64,000 nt of DNA, taken from positions 208,438,297 to 208,502,296 of the forward strand of contig CM070874.1 of assembly GCA_036365515.1 (NCBI GenBank), written 5' to 3'. Shown one piece after another: positions 36,088-44,802 of the stretch (the stretch's first letter is position 1; each line of letters opens with the position of its first letter). The notes under the pieces are model-generated. The model worked only from the letters and a program-made list of their open reading frames with translations. It was not told where the DNA came from and made no database searches. The stretch is from Torymus aiolomorphi (Eukaryota > Arthropoda > Insecta > Hymenoptera > Torymidae). The translations under genes and the position numbers were made by a program.

Positions 36088-36440
36088 CATTTAGATTTGT
36101 ATTCAATGTGTATGTATTCGGTCGTCCTAAGGCTCTTCTATACTTGCCTCCGGAGCGTCCCCACGCTCCTTCATATAAAATTTCGTTAAAAGTTAAACTG
36201 TTATTGCTTACAATGAAATAAAGTACAAATTTCTGTAAAATATAAATTTTATGAGATTTTTATTGTTTATTTTTAGTATCAAAAAAATATGTTTATTATG
36301 AAATTACAGTAAGTACAAAAAATTAAAAATAAATATCTATTTTTTTCTTCTTTTTATTAATATTTACTAATATTTTTATTAATATTAGGCGCAGGATTTC
36401 AGTATGTTTCTTGAGAAATACGATTCATAACAATAGAAGT

Positions 36441-38024
36441 TTACATATATCTATATCCATTATATGGATGTTGTGGCCCCATCATATATGGTTGGAAGAA
36501 GTGTCCCATCAAATGAGGCTGCACTCCCATAATTGGGGGTGGCACTCCCATCATGGGCGGTAGCACTTCCATCATCGGGGGCGGAACTCCCATCATTGGG
36601 TAACCCATACCCATCATCGGTGGCATTGATGGCCCCATCATTGCCGCTTGTCCTTGACCATTGTACAAACCAGTTGGCTGACTGGGAACATGTCTCACGG
36701 TGCTGGTTATTTCGTATGTAGATGGCTGAAAACAAAAAATATTGTTCATAGCTAAAATATAATAAAAACTTTTGATTTTTCTATTAAAAAATGAATCTAA
36801 TTTTCTTATCATTTAAACTATCTAGTCATCTATGAAAGCGCTCCGCGCGCTGTAATGTTGGCTCAACTTCGTGTCACTTTTATTTTTGTAATATAGCAAC
36901 CTATTACTCCCACCAATTAAATCACGAATAAATTTAAATGATAACAAATCCATAATTTTTTAAAGATAGGAGATAGGAGATTAAAACTAAATTGTAGTTA
37001 CGAAATAGTGTTCATTCATGACCGCAAAAACAAAATCGTACGTTCGAAGCGCGTTGGATTTGTGATTGTATAATTACAAAAAACTTACTGTATTTCCGTA
37101 GTACGGTTGGTAACCGTAACGTCCGTTGCGCCCCCGTCCTTGTTCGACTCCCCGACGTGCTCCGCCACGTCCTCTCACACCGGCTCCGCGTGCTCCGCCA
37201 CGTCCTCCCGCTCCGCCTCTGCGTGCACGGTCTCCTCGTGCAGCGCCTCCGCGTGCAGCGCCTCCGAGTGCACCGCCGTCGCGGGCACCACCTTCATTCT
37301 GCACAAAAAAAGTACACACATACATAACATACATACCTACACAGATACATAATGACCTTCCGCACCCGTATCGAAAGGTACTATTAATAAAATTGTACTT
37401 ACTAGGCCCGCTGCCGCCGGTGGCGGTTGTGATTTGGGTACGTGGCCCGCTGCCGCCGGTGGGGTTGTGATTCGGGCACGTGGCCCGCTGCCGCCGGTGG
37501 CAGTTGTGCTTCGAGTACGTGGCCCGCTGCCGCCGGTGGCGGTTGTGCTTCAGGTACGTAGACCGCCGCCGCTAACTCTGGGCCTTGAGGCTCATGGCCC
37601 ACAGCCGGTATTTACCGTTCCTCTAGATGGTGATCATTGTGGTCGGGCAGAAGCACAGCGTCGCCGCGTGCACCGCCGTCGCGGGCACCATCTTCACTCT
37701 GCACAAAAAAAGTACACACATACATAACATACACACCTACACAGGTACATAATGACCTTCCGCACCCGTCTCGAAATGTACTATTAATAAAATTGTACTT
37801 ACTAGGCCCGCTGCCGCTAGTGGCGGTTGTGCTTCAGGTACGTGGCCCGCCGCCGCTACCTCTGGGTCTTGAGGCACATGGCCCGGTATTTGCCCTTGTC
37901 CACTGGCTGCAGCAGCAGTAGCAGCAGCCCGCGTCACTGAAGCGCACCTTCTTTCCCGCAATTGAGCAGGTAGCTCACGCTCCGGCGCCGACCTCCTTGA
38001 CTGTAACCGTCTTTCACCGTTCAT
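36441..38024 (-). CDS. Multi-exon gene: Arg/Gly-rich and Met/Pro-rich protein, unknown function
   Basis: Exon 1 at 38024-37803 (ATG start, 74 codons, ends AAAGL) has an Arg/Glu-rich N-terminus and HVPEAQPP repeats. One route splices to the exon at 37298-37089 (70 codons, strongly Gly/Arg/Ala-rich, RGG-like, ending GYQPYYGNT) and then to 36725-36441 (94 codons plus stop, PPMMGV repeats). All junctions have GTAAGT donors, pyrimidine-rich AG acceptors and phase 0. A second cassette (37698-37402) is a tandem duplicate of the exon-intron unit: it opens with an RDGGARGD segment and hits TAA after 28 codons. RGG-type regions usually bind RNA, but no family was recognised. Confidence 0.6.
37299..37802 (-). 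repeat. Tandemly duplicated exon-intron unit
   Basis: Donor-plus-intron-plus-acceptor sequences at 37299-37402 and 37699-37802 are nearly identical and lie exactly 400 bp apart. Both donors read GCCTA|GTAAGT and both acceptors TTTTTTTGTGCAG. Between them is a 39-bp tandem repeat of about four to five units encoding GHVPEAQPPPAAA; one unit has lost one base, shifting the frame. Confidence 0.8.
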
Positions 38025-38066
38025 ATTTAACTTTCGAAGTGATTCCGTTGAAGAGATTTGTCTCAC

Positions 38067-39124
38067 TGACGCGTTCGCTTCTCTGATAAAGCGCGACCTC
38101 GATACCCGCGCGAGCTCGCTACTCTTATTGGTTGGGAGTAGGCGCGCCCATCATCGACGGCCAACGGGGAAGCCCTCTTGCTGGAAAGAGAGACCCATCC
38201 TCTCATTGATCGTAAGCATGCGCGCGATTTTACGACGACCAATCATTGAAGCAAGCGCAGCGCATCAGGTAAGATGCACACCCGACCCATTCCCCGTACG
38301 TCCTACATATAAAAAAACGTTAAAAAGCATAAAGGTGAAAAATAAATAATTTATTTAACATGTATGCTTTCTCTGTATAATAGGTGTTTAACATGCATAA
38401 CGCAAGAAGTGTATTTCAAACATAATAAAAATTAATTTACACTTATTGATATATTTTTTTTATTTTTTATTGATAATTATATACAGAAAGGGAGAATTGA
38501 TTTTTTTGTACATACAATATGAAGATTGAAAAAAAAATAGGAAAATCAGGACATCACGTATATAGACTGACGTTAGCAATACGTGCATAGTAGCATTTTA
38601 TTGGACGTACTATTTCATTATTGACAACATGCTTATACTTAATATATTAACGAATGTTCAAAAAAATTTTTACTAAATTCTTGCGTTGAACGAATTTTTT
38701 ATTTTAATTATGTACTAACCTACCATAAAAATGGAAATTACGGTATCGAATTTCTGGTATTAACTTGGAAAAGCTCACCGACAACTAACGAAGTTCAATC
38801 GATTCCTAAGTATCATTTACGGTGTTTTTGTTTTAAAATACCTATACGCTTTTACTGCACACTCTCCGACATCAAACTTTGCTTTTGCAGAATTTAAATT
38901 ACCGTAATAAAATTACATAAACATACAAAATTTTCTATCGGATAAACACTAGATATTGAACTATCCGAAAATCTTTTGCATTTAACATCATCCATGGCGT
39001 CCCTATAAATTTATAAGAATCACTACATACTCTCTCAGCAATGACAAAATAAACTCGCTCATTTATATTGTTACTGAAGGCCATGTGAAACCGTGTATTT
39101 CAATATTTTTTAAATCAACATTCA
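38067..39124. other. Upstream region of the RGG-type gene and AT-rich spacer
   Basis: 38090-38300 is GC-richer and includes an ATTGG (inverted CCAAT) box near 38130, compatible with a promoter for the minus-strand gene starting at 38024. From 38340 to 39124 the DNA is AT-rich with no supported feature. Confidence 0.35.
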
Positions 39125-39130
39125 AACGTT

Positions 39131-39822
39131 AGTAGGTGAGCTAGGAGAGTTCGATCCCACTTACCCTCTGAGCTGGCGCTCGATCGATAAGGTAGGGCAC
39201 TGCACTGGCGGCGGTCGGTATTGCAGGGAGACCAATAACCCAACTCGGTCGGTAAGGTAGGGCACTACATTGACGGCGGTCGGCATGGCAGGGAGGCCAA
39301 CAGGGTCGGCAATGTAGGGCACTACATTGACGGCGGTTGGTATTGCAGGGAGGCCAACTCGGTTGGTAATGTAGAACAATACCTTGCCGGTGGATGGTAA
39401 TTCCAGGGAGGTCAGCTCGGTCGGTAATGTAGAGCGCTAGCTTGCCGATAATTGCAGGGAGGCCAATAACCAAACTCTACCCTACCAGCCGAACGCTCTA
39501 CCTTATCAACAGAGCAGACTGCAGGGAGGGCACTAACCCAACTCTACCTTACCGGCAGAACGCTCTACCTTATCAACAGAGCATTATCACCCACTCTACC
39601 TTACCGGCAGTCTACCGGCAGTTGATAACCCAAATACACTATATATGCTATATACTATATATACTATACTATATAAACTATATATACTATATATATTTAT
39701 ATATATATTCTATACTATTTATACTATACTATATACTCTATATGCTATATATACTATATCCGAATTTCCATGCTGCTTAACTGTCAATTTGAATTTTGCG
39801 CCGCCGAGAGTTCCGCGTGCTC
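39131..39822 (+). repeat. Maverick left terminal inverted repeat
   Basis: About 690 bp, matching the inverse of 58743-59340. From the tip inward: a unique end block to about 39185; iterated units with GGTAAGGTAGGGCAC / CTACCTTACCGGC motifs to about 39630; a (TATATACTATA)-type AT-rich tract 39638-39760; and a block ending GCCGCCGAGAGTTCCGCG. The iterons are spaced 50-60 bp apart and alternate in orientation. Confidence 0.9.
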
Positions 39823-39899
39823 CATTATCATCAATCGATAACTCCAACTCTACCTTACCTGCAGTCGATAACCCAACGTTACCGGCAGAGCAGGCTACC

Positions 39900-39935
39900 T
39901 TGCCACACTAATGTGTGGCAAAATAGCATATATGC
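39900..39935 (-). other. Tandem hairpin pair beyond the X-left gene
   Basis: TTGCCACAC-TAAT-GTGTGGCAA (9-bp perfect stem, 4-nt loop) is followed two bases later by the perfect palindrome TAGCATATATGCTA. The pair lies about 190 bp past the end of the minus-strand gene X-left. The two-hairpin arrangement recalls the four 3' elements at the other end of the transposon, but the sequence is unrelated. Confidence 0.5.
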
Positions 39936-40118
39936 TAATTTTTTATTTTAATCTTTTATAATTGTCATGTTGAGGCATAGAATTGGTATTCGTGGAATAC
40001 ATATGAGAATATTTTTTCCATTTTGAATCCTCTTTTTTTTTCTCCTGTTCAATAAGAGGATCGTTTAAACTTGAGTTTTGACCCATCTTCTTCGACTTCA
40101 GAGACACGAATGAAGCAT

Positions 40119-40607
40119 CTACTCCCAATCCATGGATGCCTTGCAATTTTCGTAGAATTTTTTCAATAGTTTTTCGTTATGAAGTGCGCAGTTGGTTTTT
40201 TAGGCACCCTCGTGGTGTGGGCACACTGTCACAAGCTTGATCTTGTCCAGCGGTGGAAAACCCATCTCTGAGACATCGTGAACGTTGAATTTGAAACGTT
40301 CGAGCCATTTTTTCTTGATCGAGCCCATAACGAGTACTTGAGTGGCATCGTGTAGACATTCTCGGAGAACACTTCCGATATCGGTGTAGGGACGGTCTCC
40401 TGAATTCCAAGAAATGCCGTGATAGAAGTGCTTCAACCATCTATTTTCGCCCTTATACTTATCGGTAAGGCGTTTCTAAGGAAAAGGTTCCTTGAAGAGA
40501 AAGATCAGAGGTTGGTCGTCATCAGCCAATGGAACTGTTGCCAGTTCTTTCAAAACGCAATCATTACTAGGCTGTTTGAAGCCCTGCATATCGACGATGT
40601 ACTTCAT
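40119..40607 (-). pseudogene. Maverick accessory gene X-left (VDxQGF family), inactivated
   Basis: Starts at an ATG at 40607 and encodes about 160 residues. Conserved landmarks are IVDMQGF near the N-terminus, FYHGISWNSGD near 65, MGSIKKKWLERF near 95, DVSEMGFPPL near 110 and a C-terminal CPHH...NCALHN segment. Two in-frame stops break it, a TAG near 40477 and a TAA at 40200. It is homologous to the gene at 56375-57038 at the other end of the transposon, with similar spacing of all landmarks. The acidic N-terminal motif and the late H/C/N motif loosely recall DEDD exonucleases, but that is weak inference. No intron here. Confidence 0.7.
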
Positions 40608-40676
40608 AGCGTCACCAGAGTCGGGACTATACTGAACATGGTATTGGTTCGAGCTGGAATACTATCTCTCGGAAAT

Positions 40677-41894
40677 TTAGACGAGTTTCTTCATATCTCG
40701 GCTAACAGGATTGTACTGGACAATACGATCGTGTAGAATGAGGCAGTACGCCGATGTTACAGAGGGAAAATTGTCTCTCGCCTCGAATTCCAAACGAACG
40801 TCGACGGGTGCACTCTTCAGAGATTCGTTCTGCTTGGAGCAATCGATGACGATGAGTGGCGCGTGAGTGAGATAATCAATTTTTTTCAAGATAGGCTCGG
40901 AATCTTTGCCGTAGTATGACTTCTGAGAATTGGCATACATATCGTACAGCACGGCATACTGATTACGTGTTACATCTAGATTGAGATTTCCATATGAATA
41001 GCATTGCGAATTGAGAAAAAGTTTTACATTGCTGATTGTGCAGTGATCGAAGAGACTAGCATTCTCAGCTCTCTGACCTGTTCGATTCGTCTGGAAGGCG
41101 AGAATAACGAAGAGAGGTTTCTCCAGCTGGTTAGATGTTTTGACAGCCCACACGTGTTTCGACATAGTTGGTAGAAGTGGATACTCAAACAACTCCCACG
41201 TACGAAAACTCATGCTAATTGGCCGATCCTTTTCTATGAAGCCGAGCAAACGAATTTTGTGTTTGTCCGCGACCACAACATAGGGCATGAGCCATTCAAC
41301 ATGATTGAGTTCAATTTTGAATTCTTCGTATACTTGCGTTTGCTTAACGGCATTCAAATCATTCCTCGTTCTGGTGAGTATGAGCTCATGCTTCGTGTTT
41401 ACTACTGTTTTGCGATAGTCTTCGGTAAAATCCATAATCATACTCAGAGGGATGGACACGTCGAAGTAGCCATCATCGTTACTCATGTTCAACGTTTCCT
41501 CAACGTCGAGCCAACCAGCATTCTCCATTATCCAATTTTGACAGGGATTGAGCGATACCAATCCTTTCATGAGACTCGTTAAGCCTACATTTTTACGTCT
41601 GTCGATTTCGATGGCATTGATCTCGCAGCGAATTTCTTCGAACAAGTGACAGATGGCGTTGTTAACAAGCTTTGTGCTTTCTACAGCACATCCATCAGTT
41701 TTAGTCAGTCTTTCACATACATTTAGCGAGCTGTGAGACGGTAGAAGACACAAATCTTGATGCTGAATGGGTATACGTATTTCATCGCTGTTTTTAAAAG
41801 CGGAAGACGTGTAGGGCTGATGCGCATGAATTTCACAGTGCGCCACCGATTCGTCAAATTCAACGGCTCTCTGAATGTTCAAAACTTCTTCCAT
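40677..41894 (-). CDS. Maverick candidate major capsid protein
   Basis: An intact frame of 405 residues from the ATG at 41894 (reading MEEVLNIQ; the upstream GTG is less likely). It sits at the capsid position of insect Mavericks, next to the minor capsid, protease and PLA2-type genes. The protein is rich in short beta-strand-like segments with no membrane helix or low complexity, as expected for a jelly-roll capsid protein. The assignment rests on genomic position and recalled similarity to insect Maverick proteins; a fold search was not possible. It is the only long gene of the element without a stop or shift. A TATATAAG box lies at 42046-42053 on the same strand. Confidence 0.65.
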   Translation of the reverse strand: MEEVLNIQRAVEFDESVAHCEIHAHQPYTSSAFKNSDEIRIPIQHQDLCLLPSHSSLNVCERLTKTDGCAVESTKLVNNAICHLFEEIRCEINAIEIDRRKNVGLTSLMKGLVSLNPCQNWIMENAGWLDVEETLNMSNDDGYFDVSIPLSMIMDFTEDYRKTVVNTKHELILTRTRNDLNAVKQTQVYEEFKIELNHVEWLMPYVVVADKHKIRLLGFIEKDRPISMSFRTWELFEYPLLPTMSKHVWAVKTSNQLEKPLFVILAFQTNRTGQRAENASLFDHCTISNVKLFLNSQCYSYGNLNLDVTRNQYAVLYDMYANSQKSYYGKDSEPILKKIDYLTHAPLIVIDCSKQNESLKSAPVDVRLEFEARDNFPSVTSAYCLILHDRIVQYNPVSRDMKKLV

Positions 41895-42045
41895 TATTCT
41901 TTCGCATACAACAGAAAAATACACACGTTATCTTCCACCAGGATCGCGGATTCTTAATCCCAAGTTTTCCAGGAACTGAAGGATTTGACGTGTTAGAGCT
42001 TTGACTGCTCGTTGACGAGTGATCGTTGGGCGACATGACGGTCTG

Positions 42046-42053
42046 CTTATATA
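42046..42053 (-). promoter_or_regulatory. TATA box for the candidate capsid gene
   Basis: The minus strand reads GGGTATATAAGC about 150 bases upstream of the ATG at 41894. The same GGGTATATAAG form precedes the ATPase gene at 43620. Confidence 0.55.
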
Positions 42054-42088
42054 CCCTCTTCCTACCTTACCCCGATAAACAACACCCA

Positions 42089-42402
42089 TTAAGCTTGCTT
42101 GATGTGAAGTCTAATTGTTACAATTTTTCCTAGATAATTAACCAAATTTCCGTCTTGATCCACTATACGCACTTGCAAATGGTCAATAGTCTTGACTGTG
42201 ACTGGCAGATAGATGACTTGCGATGGAACCTCGATTATTTTATACCCTGGTAGTACTGCTGGAAAGAATTCGTGTATCGTGTGCACTCTTCGTTCGTTTA
42301 TAGAACATAGCTCTTATTTCGAGAGAGTTCAATTGGAGGAAAGTATTGCGCTTCGAGTAGTGCCGAAGTGCTCGAAAGACTCAAAGTCAGTGAATCTGCC
42401 AT
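42089..42402 (-). pseudogene. Maverick candidate minor capsid (penton-like) gene, internally deleted
   Basis: The N-terminus begins at the ATG at 42402 (MADSLTLSLSS, followed by EAQYFPPIELS). About 35 codons later the frame stops and, one base off, the C-terminal part resumes (VHTIHEFFPA ... IVTIRLHIKQA). In related elements these ends are separated by a much longer middle; here it is gone, so an internal deletion of roughly 100-150 codons plus a shift is inferred near 42300. TATATAAG lies at 42433-42440 on the same strand. Confidence 0.6.
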
Positions 42403-42432
42403 GATATAGAGAATGCGCAGTTCACCCTCTCC

Positions 42433-42440
42433 CTTATATA
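42433..42440 (-). promoter_or_regulatory. TATA box for the minor capsid gene
   Basis: The minus strand reads CGTATATAAGGG, with GCATTC about 25 bases downstream and the ATG at 42402. It overlaps the last codons of the protease gene at 42434. Confidence 0.6.
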
Positions 42441-42895
42441 CGTTTGAGACTGTTGCACAGAAACTGCAAACATAAATGGCCGCAATTGTAAGTGTTAAAA
42501 TTCTGATACCTCTCGTGATTGTACTTGACTCTGTCGAGTCCGAGATACAGCATCAAATCGAGAGGAGGTTGAAGATCGCCAAACCTATCAAAGTATACAA
42601 CGTCTTCAGCTCGTTTTCGATAAGCCACCCAATGAGTTCCAGGACCGCTTGCATCATCAAGATTCATTATGGCTGACTCGCGATAATGTGGGCCGGTAGA
42701 TGGCAGTGCGTTTCGCATAAACATACCACGAAAATTTGGAATTTTTAACTCTTTTGCACACTTGAGCAAATCATGATCGGTGAGAGCACGATCGGGCAGC
42801 TTTATTTTGAAGTTTTTTTTTAGACCTCTGTAAGTCTGAATACCCAGCCCCGTCTTGTGCGGTTTCAGATACAATCCATTACCTCCATTCTCCAT
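42434..42895 (-). CDS. Maverick adenain-type cysteine protease (PRO)
   Basis: Intact frame of 153 residues from an ATG at 42895. The catalytic arrangement of the adenovirus-protease/Ulp1 fold is visible: H88 in GTHWVAY, D103 in YFDRFGD, Q131 in YQNFN and C138 in YNCGHLC. Length is close to related Maverick proteases. Its role in the family is maturation of capsid precursors. It lies 27 bp downstream of the PLA2/pX gene with no promoter of its own visible, so co-transcription is plausible. All catalytic residues are kept, although the element is dead. Confidence 0.88.
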   Translation of the reverse strand: MENGGNGLYLKPHKTGLGIQTYRGLKKNFKIKLPDRALTDHDLLKCAKELKIPNFRGMFMRNALPSTGPHYRESAIMNLDDASGPGTHWVAYRKRAEDVVYFDRFGDLQPPLDLMLYLGLDRVKYNHERYQNFNTYNCGHLCLQFLCNSLKRI

Positions 42896-42922
42896 AACGC
42901 TATTGTGTCTCTGAGTCTCCTC

Positions 42923-43579
42923 TTACTGTAGCTTTGCAGCTTGAGAATCGTTAACAGTTTTCGCGATTCTAGCAGCCCCACCTGCAAGAGCGCCAGCAGT
43001 GCTCAAACCGGCAAACAGAGGAATGAGAAAAGGCAGAAATCCACCTACTTTTGCGGGCACTAGTAGTATTCGAGGAATAATGATATTCTGCTTACCCCCA
43101 GCTTTCTTTACTGCTTCGCGAGCACCCTTCAGAGCAGATTTGATGACCTTCTTGGCACATTTTCCCGAGACCATAGATTTCTTCGCCATCTTGACTATGT
43201 TTTTCAGAGAAATAGATGGTTTCTTACTACCCATGCCAAATTTTCTCTTCAACTTCATGGCGTTCGTGATAGCGTATGCAGCCATTTTTTCACCTACTCC
43301 AGCGTCTCCCGAGGTAACTCTTCCCCAAGCTTTGTCCGCAAGAACTTTGTCTGCAGCGTTTCTAACTCCAATATTTTCCCGATTCTACGAGTATACTATA
43401 TCGTGCTCCTTACAGGCTGTGCCGAGAGAGTTAATTCCTGAATCTCCTCTAGCCAAATGTTTCGCTAATTTGGTTCCTGGTCCACAGTACTGATAACCCG
43501 GAATGTGAAGTTCAACTGGAAGACTGTTGAGAAGTTTATTCACGAGACCACGACCTTTCTTTCGTCTATGTATGATCAT
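42923..43579 (-). pseudogene. Maverick PLA2 / pX-like virion gene with one nonsense codon
   Basis: The first ~65 residues form a parvovirus-type phospholipase A2 domain: YCGPGT calcium loop and ACKEHDIVYS, with the catalytic His-Asp pair. A TAG at 43385-43387 then interrupts, and the same frame continues through a basic, Ala/Lys-rich section (KLKRKFGMGSKK, KSALKGAREAVKKAGG) and a hydrophobic C-terminal segment (GGFLPFLIPLFAGLSTAGALAGGAA) that recalls adenovirus pX/pVI-type peptides. The two halves are separated only by this codon and 33 in-frame codons, so they were one protein of about 218 residues. In parvoviruses the domain helps capsids leave endosomes; that role here is inference. Confidence 0.8.
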
Positions 43580-43619
43580 CACACGTCGGTGGTTGTCTAA
43601 AGACTCATGGTGTGCGGGG

Positions 43620-43639
43620 TATATAAGCCTCTATTTATA
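43620..43639. promoter_or_regulatory. Divergent overlapping TATA boxes
   Basis: The plus strand has TATATAAG at 43620-43627 (for the ATPase gene) and the minus strand TATAAATAG at 43631-43639 (for the PLA2 gene). The two boxes are only 3 bp apart and form an imperfect palindrome, so one compact region would drive both transcription units. Confidence 0.65.
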
Positions 43640-43651
43640 CCTCACGTCGCT

Positions 43652-43876
43652 ATGCAGACAGCACGTATGAACTTTCAAACGCAATCTCTCAAGCTCCCGG
43701 TGGTGACCTTTGACGCCATTGTGGAGGAGGAGAAGAAAACAAAGAGCCATGGTGAGTTGCTTCCAGACAACATACGTGCAATATTCTGCAGTCTATCCAA
43801 TAATGGTAAGACCAACGGCTTACTCACACTCATAACGCATCCTAATGGCCTGAAATTCGAGAACATTTATCGTTGA
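43652..43876 (+). pseudogene. Maverick packaging ATPase, C-terminal two thirds deleted
   Basis: The N-terminal 75 residues of an FtsK/HerA-type genome-packaging ATPase, starting at ATG 43652 or 43667. The P-loop reads CSLSNNGKTN: the GKT core is intact, but the first Gly of the Walker A motif is Ser. After GLKFENIY the sequence jumps directly to the start of the next gene, so Walker B, the arginine finger and about 150 residues are lost in one deletion. Confidence 0.8.
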
Positions 43877-44374
43877 GCCGCTTGAAAAGCTCGTAGCGAA
43901 ACAAGCATTGAGTAGAGCTGTTAAACGCGCTGAAAAACGCGATGAAAAATCTATCAAACGCGATGAAGAGTATGATGATATGCAGGATGACACATTGCAA
44001 GCAGCTGATACGTCTTTTGAATCAGCTACGAGCCATGATGAAACCGATAATAGATATTTGCAAATGCTCAGTCAAGATCGATACTTAGACAAAATTTATG
44101 GTGTACGCAAAGAGAATGGACAATTCATGATTGGTAATTCCCCTATAGACTTGGAGGGTAGCTATATCGATGTGAACGGGGCGAAGTATGCGAAAACTGA
44201 TGGTTTACTTGAATTACTTATTACGAAGCAATCCAGTAAAAGTCAGCTTACTAATGCTGATATGGAGAATTATCGAAAAATACTTGAAGCATCGTCAGCA
44301 CACAAGAAACGCTACCAGAGTAATGAAAAAATTCGTGTTCACAACAGCAACAAACTCAAATACACCATTGCTCC

Positions 44375-44704
44375 TGTTGAGGTTTGGATAATTAATAGTG
44401 TTGAGGTTTGTGGTAAAGTAAGAAACCATTATTTAATAGAGAGAGATAAATATAGTTTATTGAGTTGGCAAGAAAGCCAGTCGGCACCTCCGACTTACAT
44501 CGCAGTTGGAATAGCAAGAAAGTAAGAAACATTCTAACTGCGCTACACTGCTCTCGCGTATCACGCAACTCTCATACAGACATACTGGAGTGGGGAGACA
44601 CTCATGTGTGGGTTTCGTCCGCCGTCGCTTGGCAGACGCGCATACCATTGTACCTATCCTCGCGTACAGCGCGCTGCATGTTGAAACATTCACATATTCC
44701 AACA
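44375..44704 (-). repeat. Copia-A 3' LTR
   Basis: 330 bp. The minus strand begins TGTTGGAATATG and ends CCTCAACA. A short purine-rich AAGGAGGCG run precedes it on the minus strand as the likely polypurine tract. Confidence 0.95.
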
Positions 44705-44802
44705 CGCCTCCTTGAATTTTCAACATTATAATTAAATGTTCATTGTTTCATTCATTCATACAGTAATTTTAAGTATCACATCGTTAATAGATTTCTTTTA
44801 TT

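Noticed and set aside
43870..44525. Maverick frame continuing into Copia LTR sequence as a fusion protein
   Set aside because: The last ~50 codons are LTR. The true gene resumes after the target duplication at 49648.
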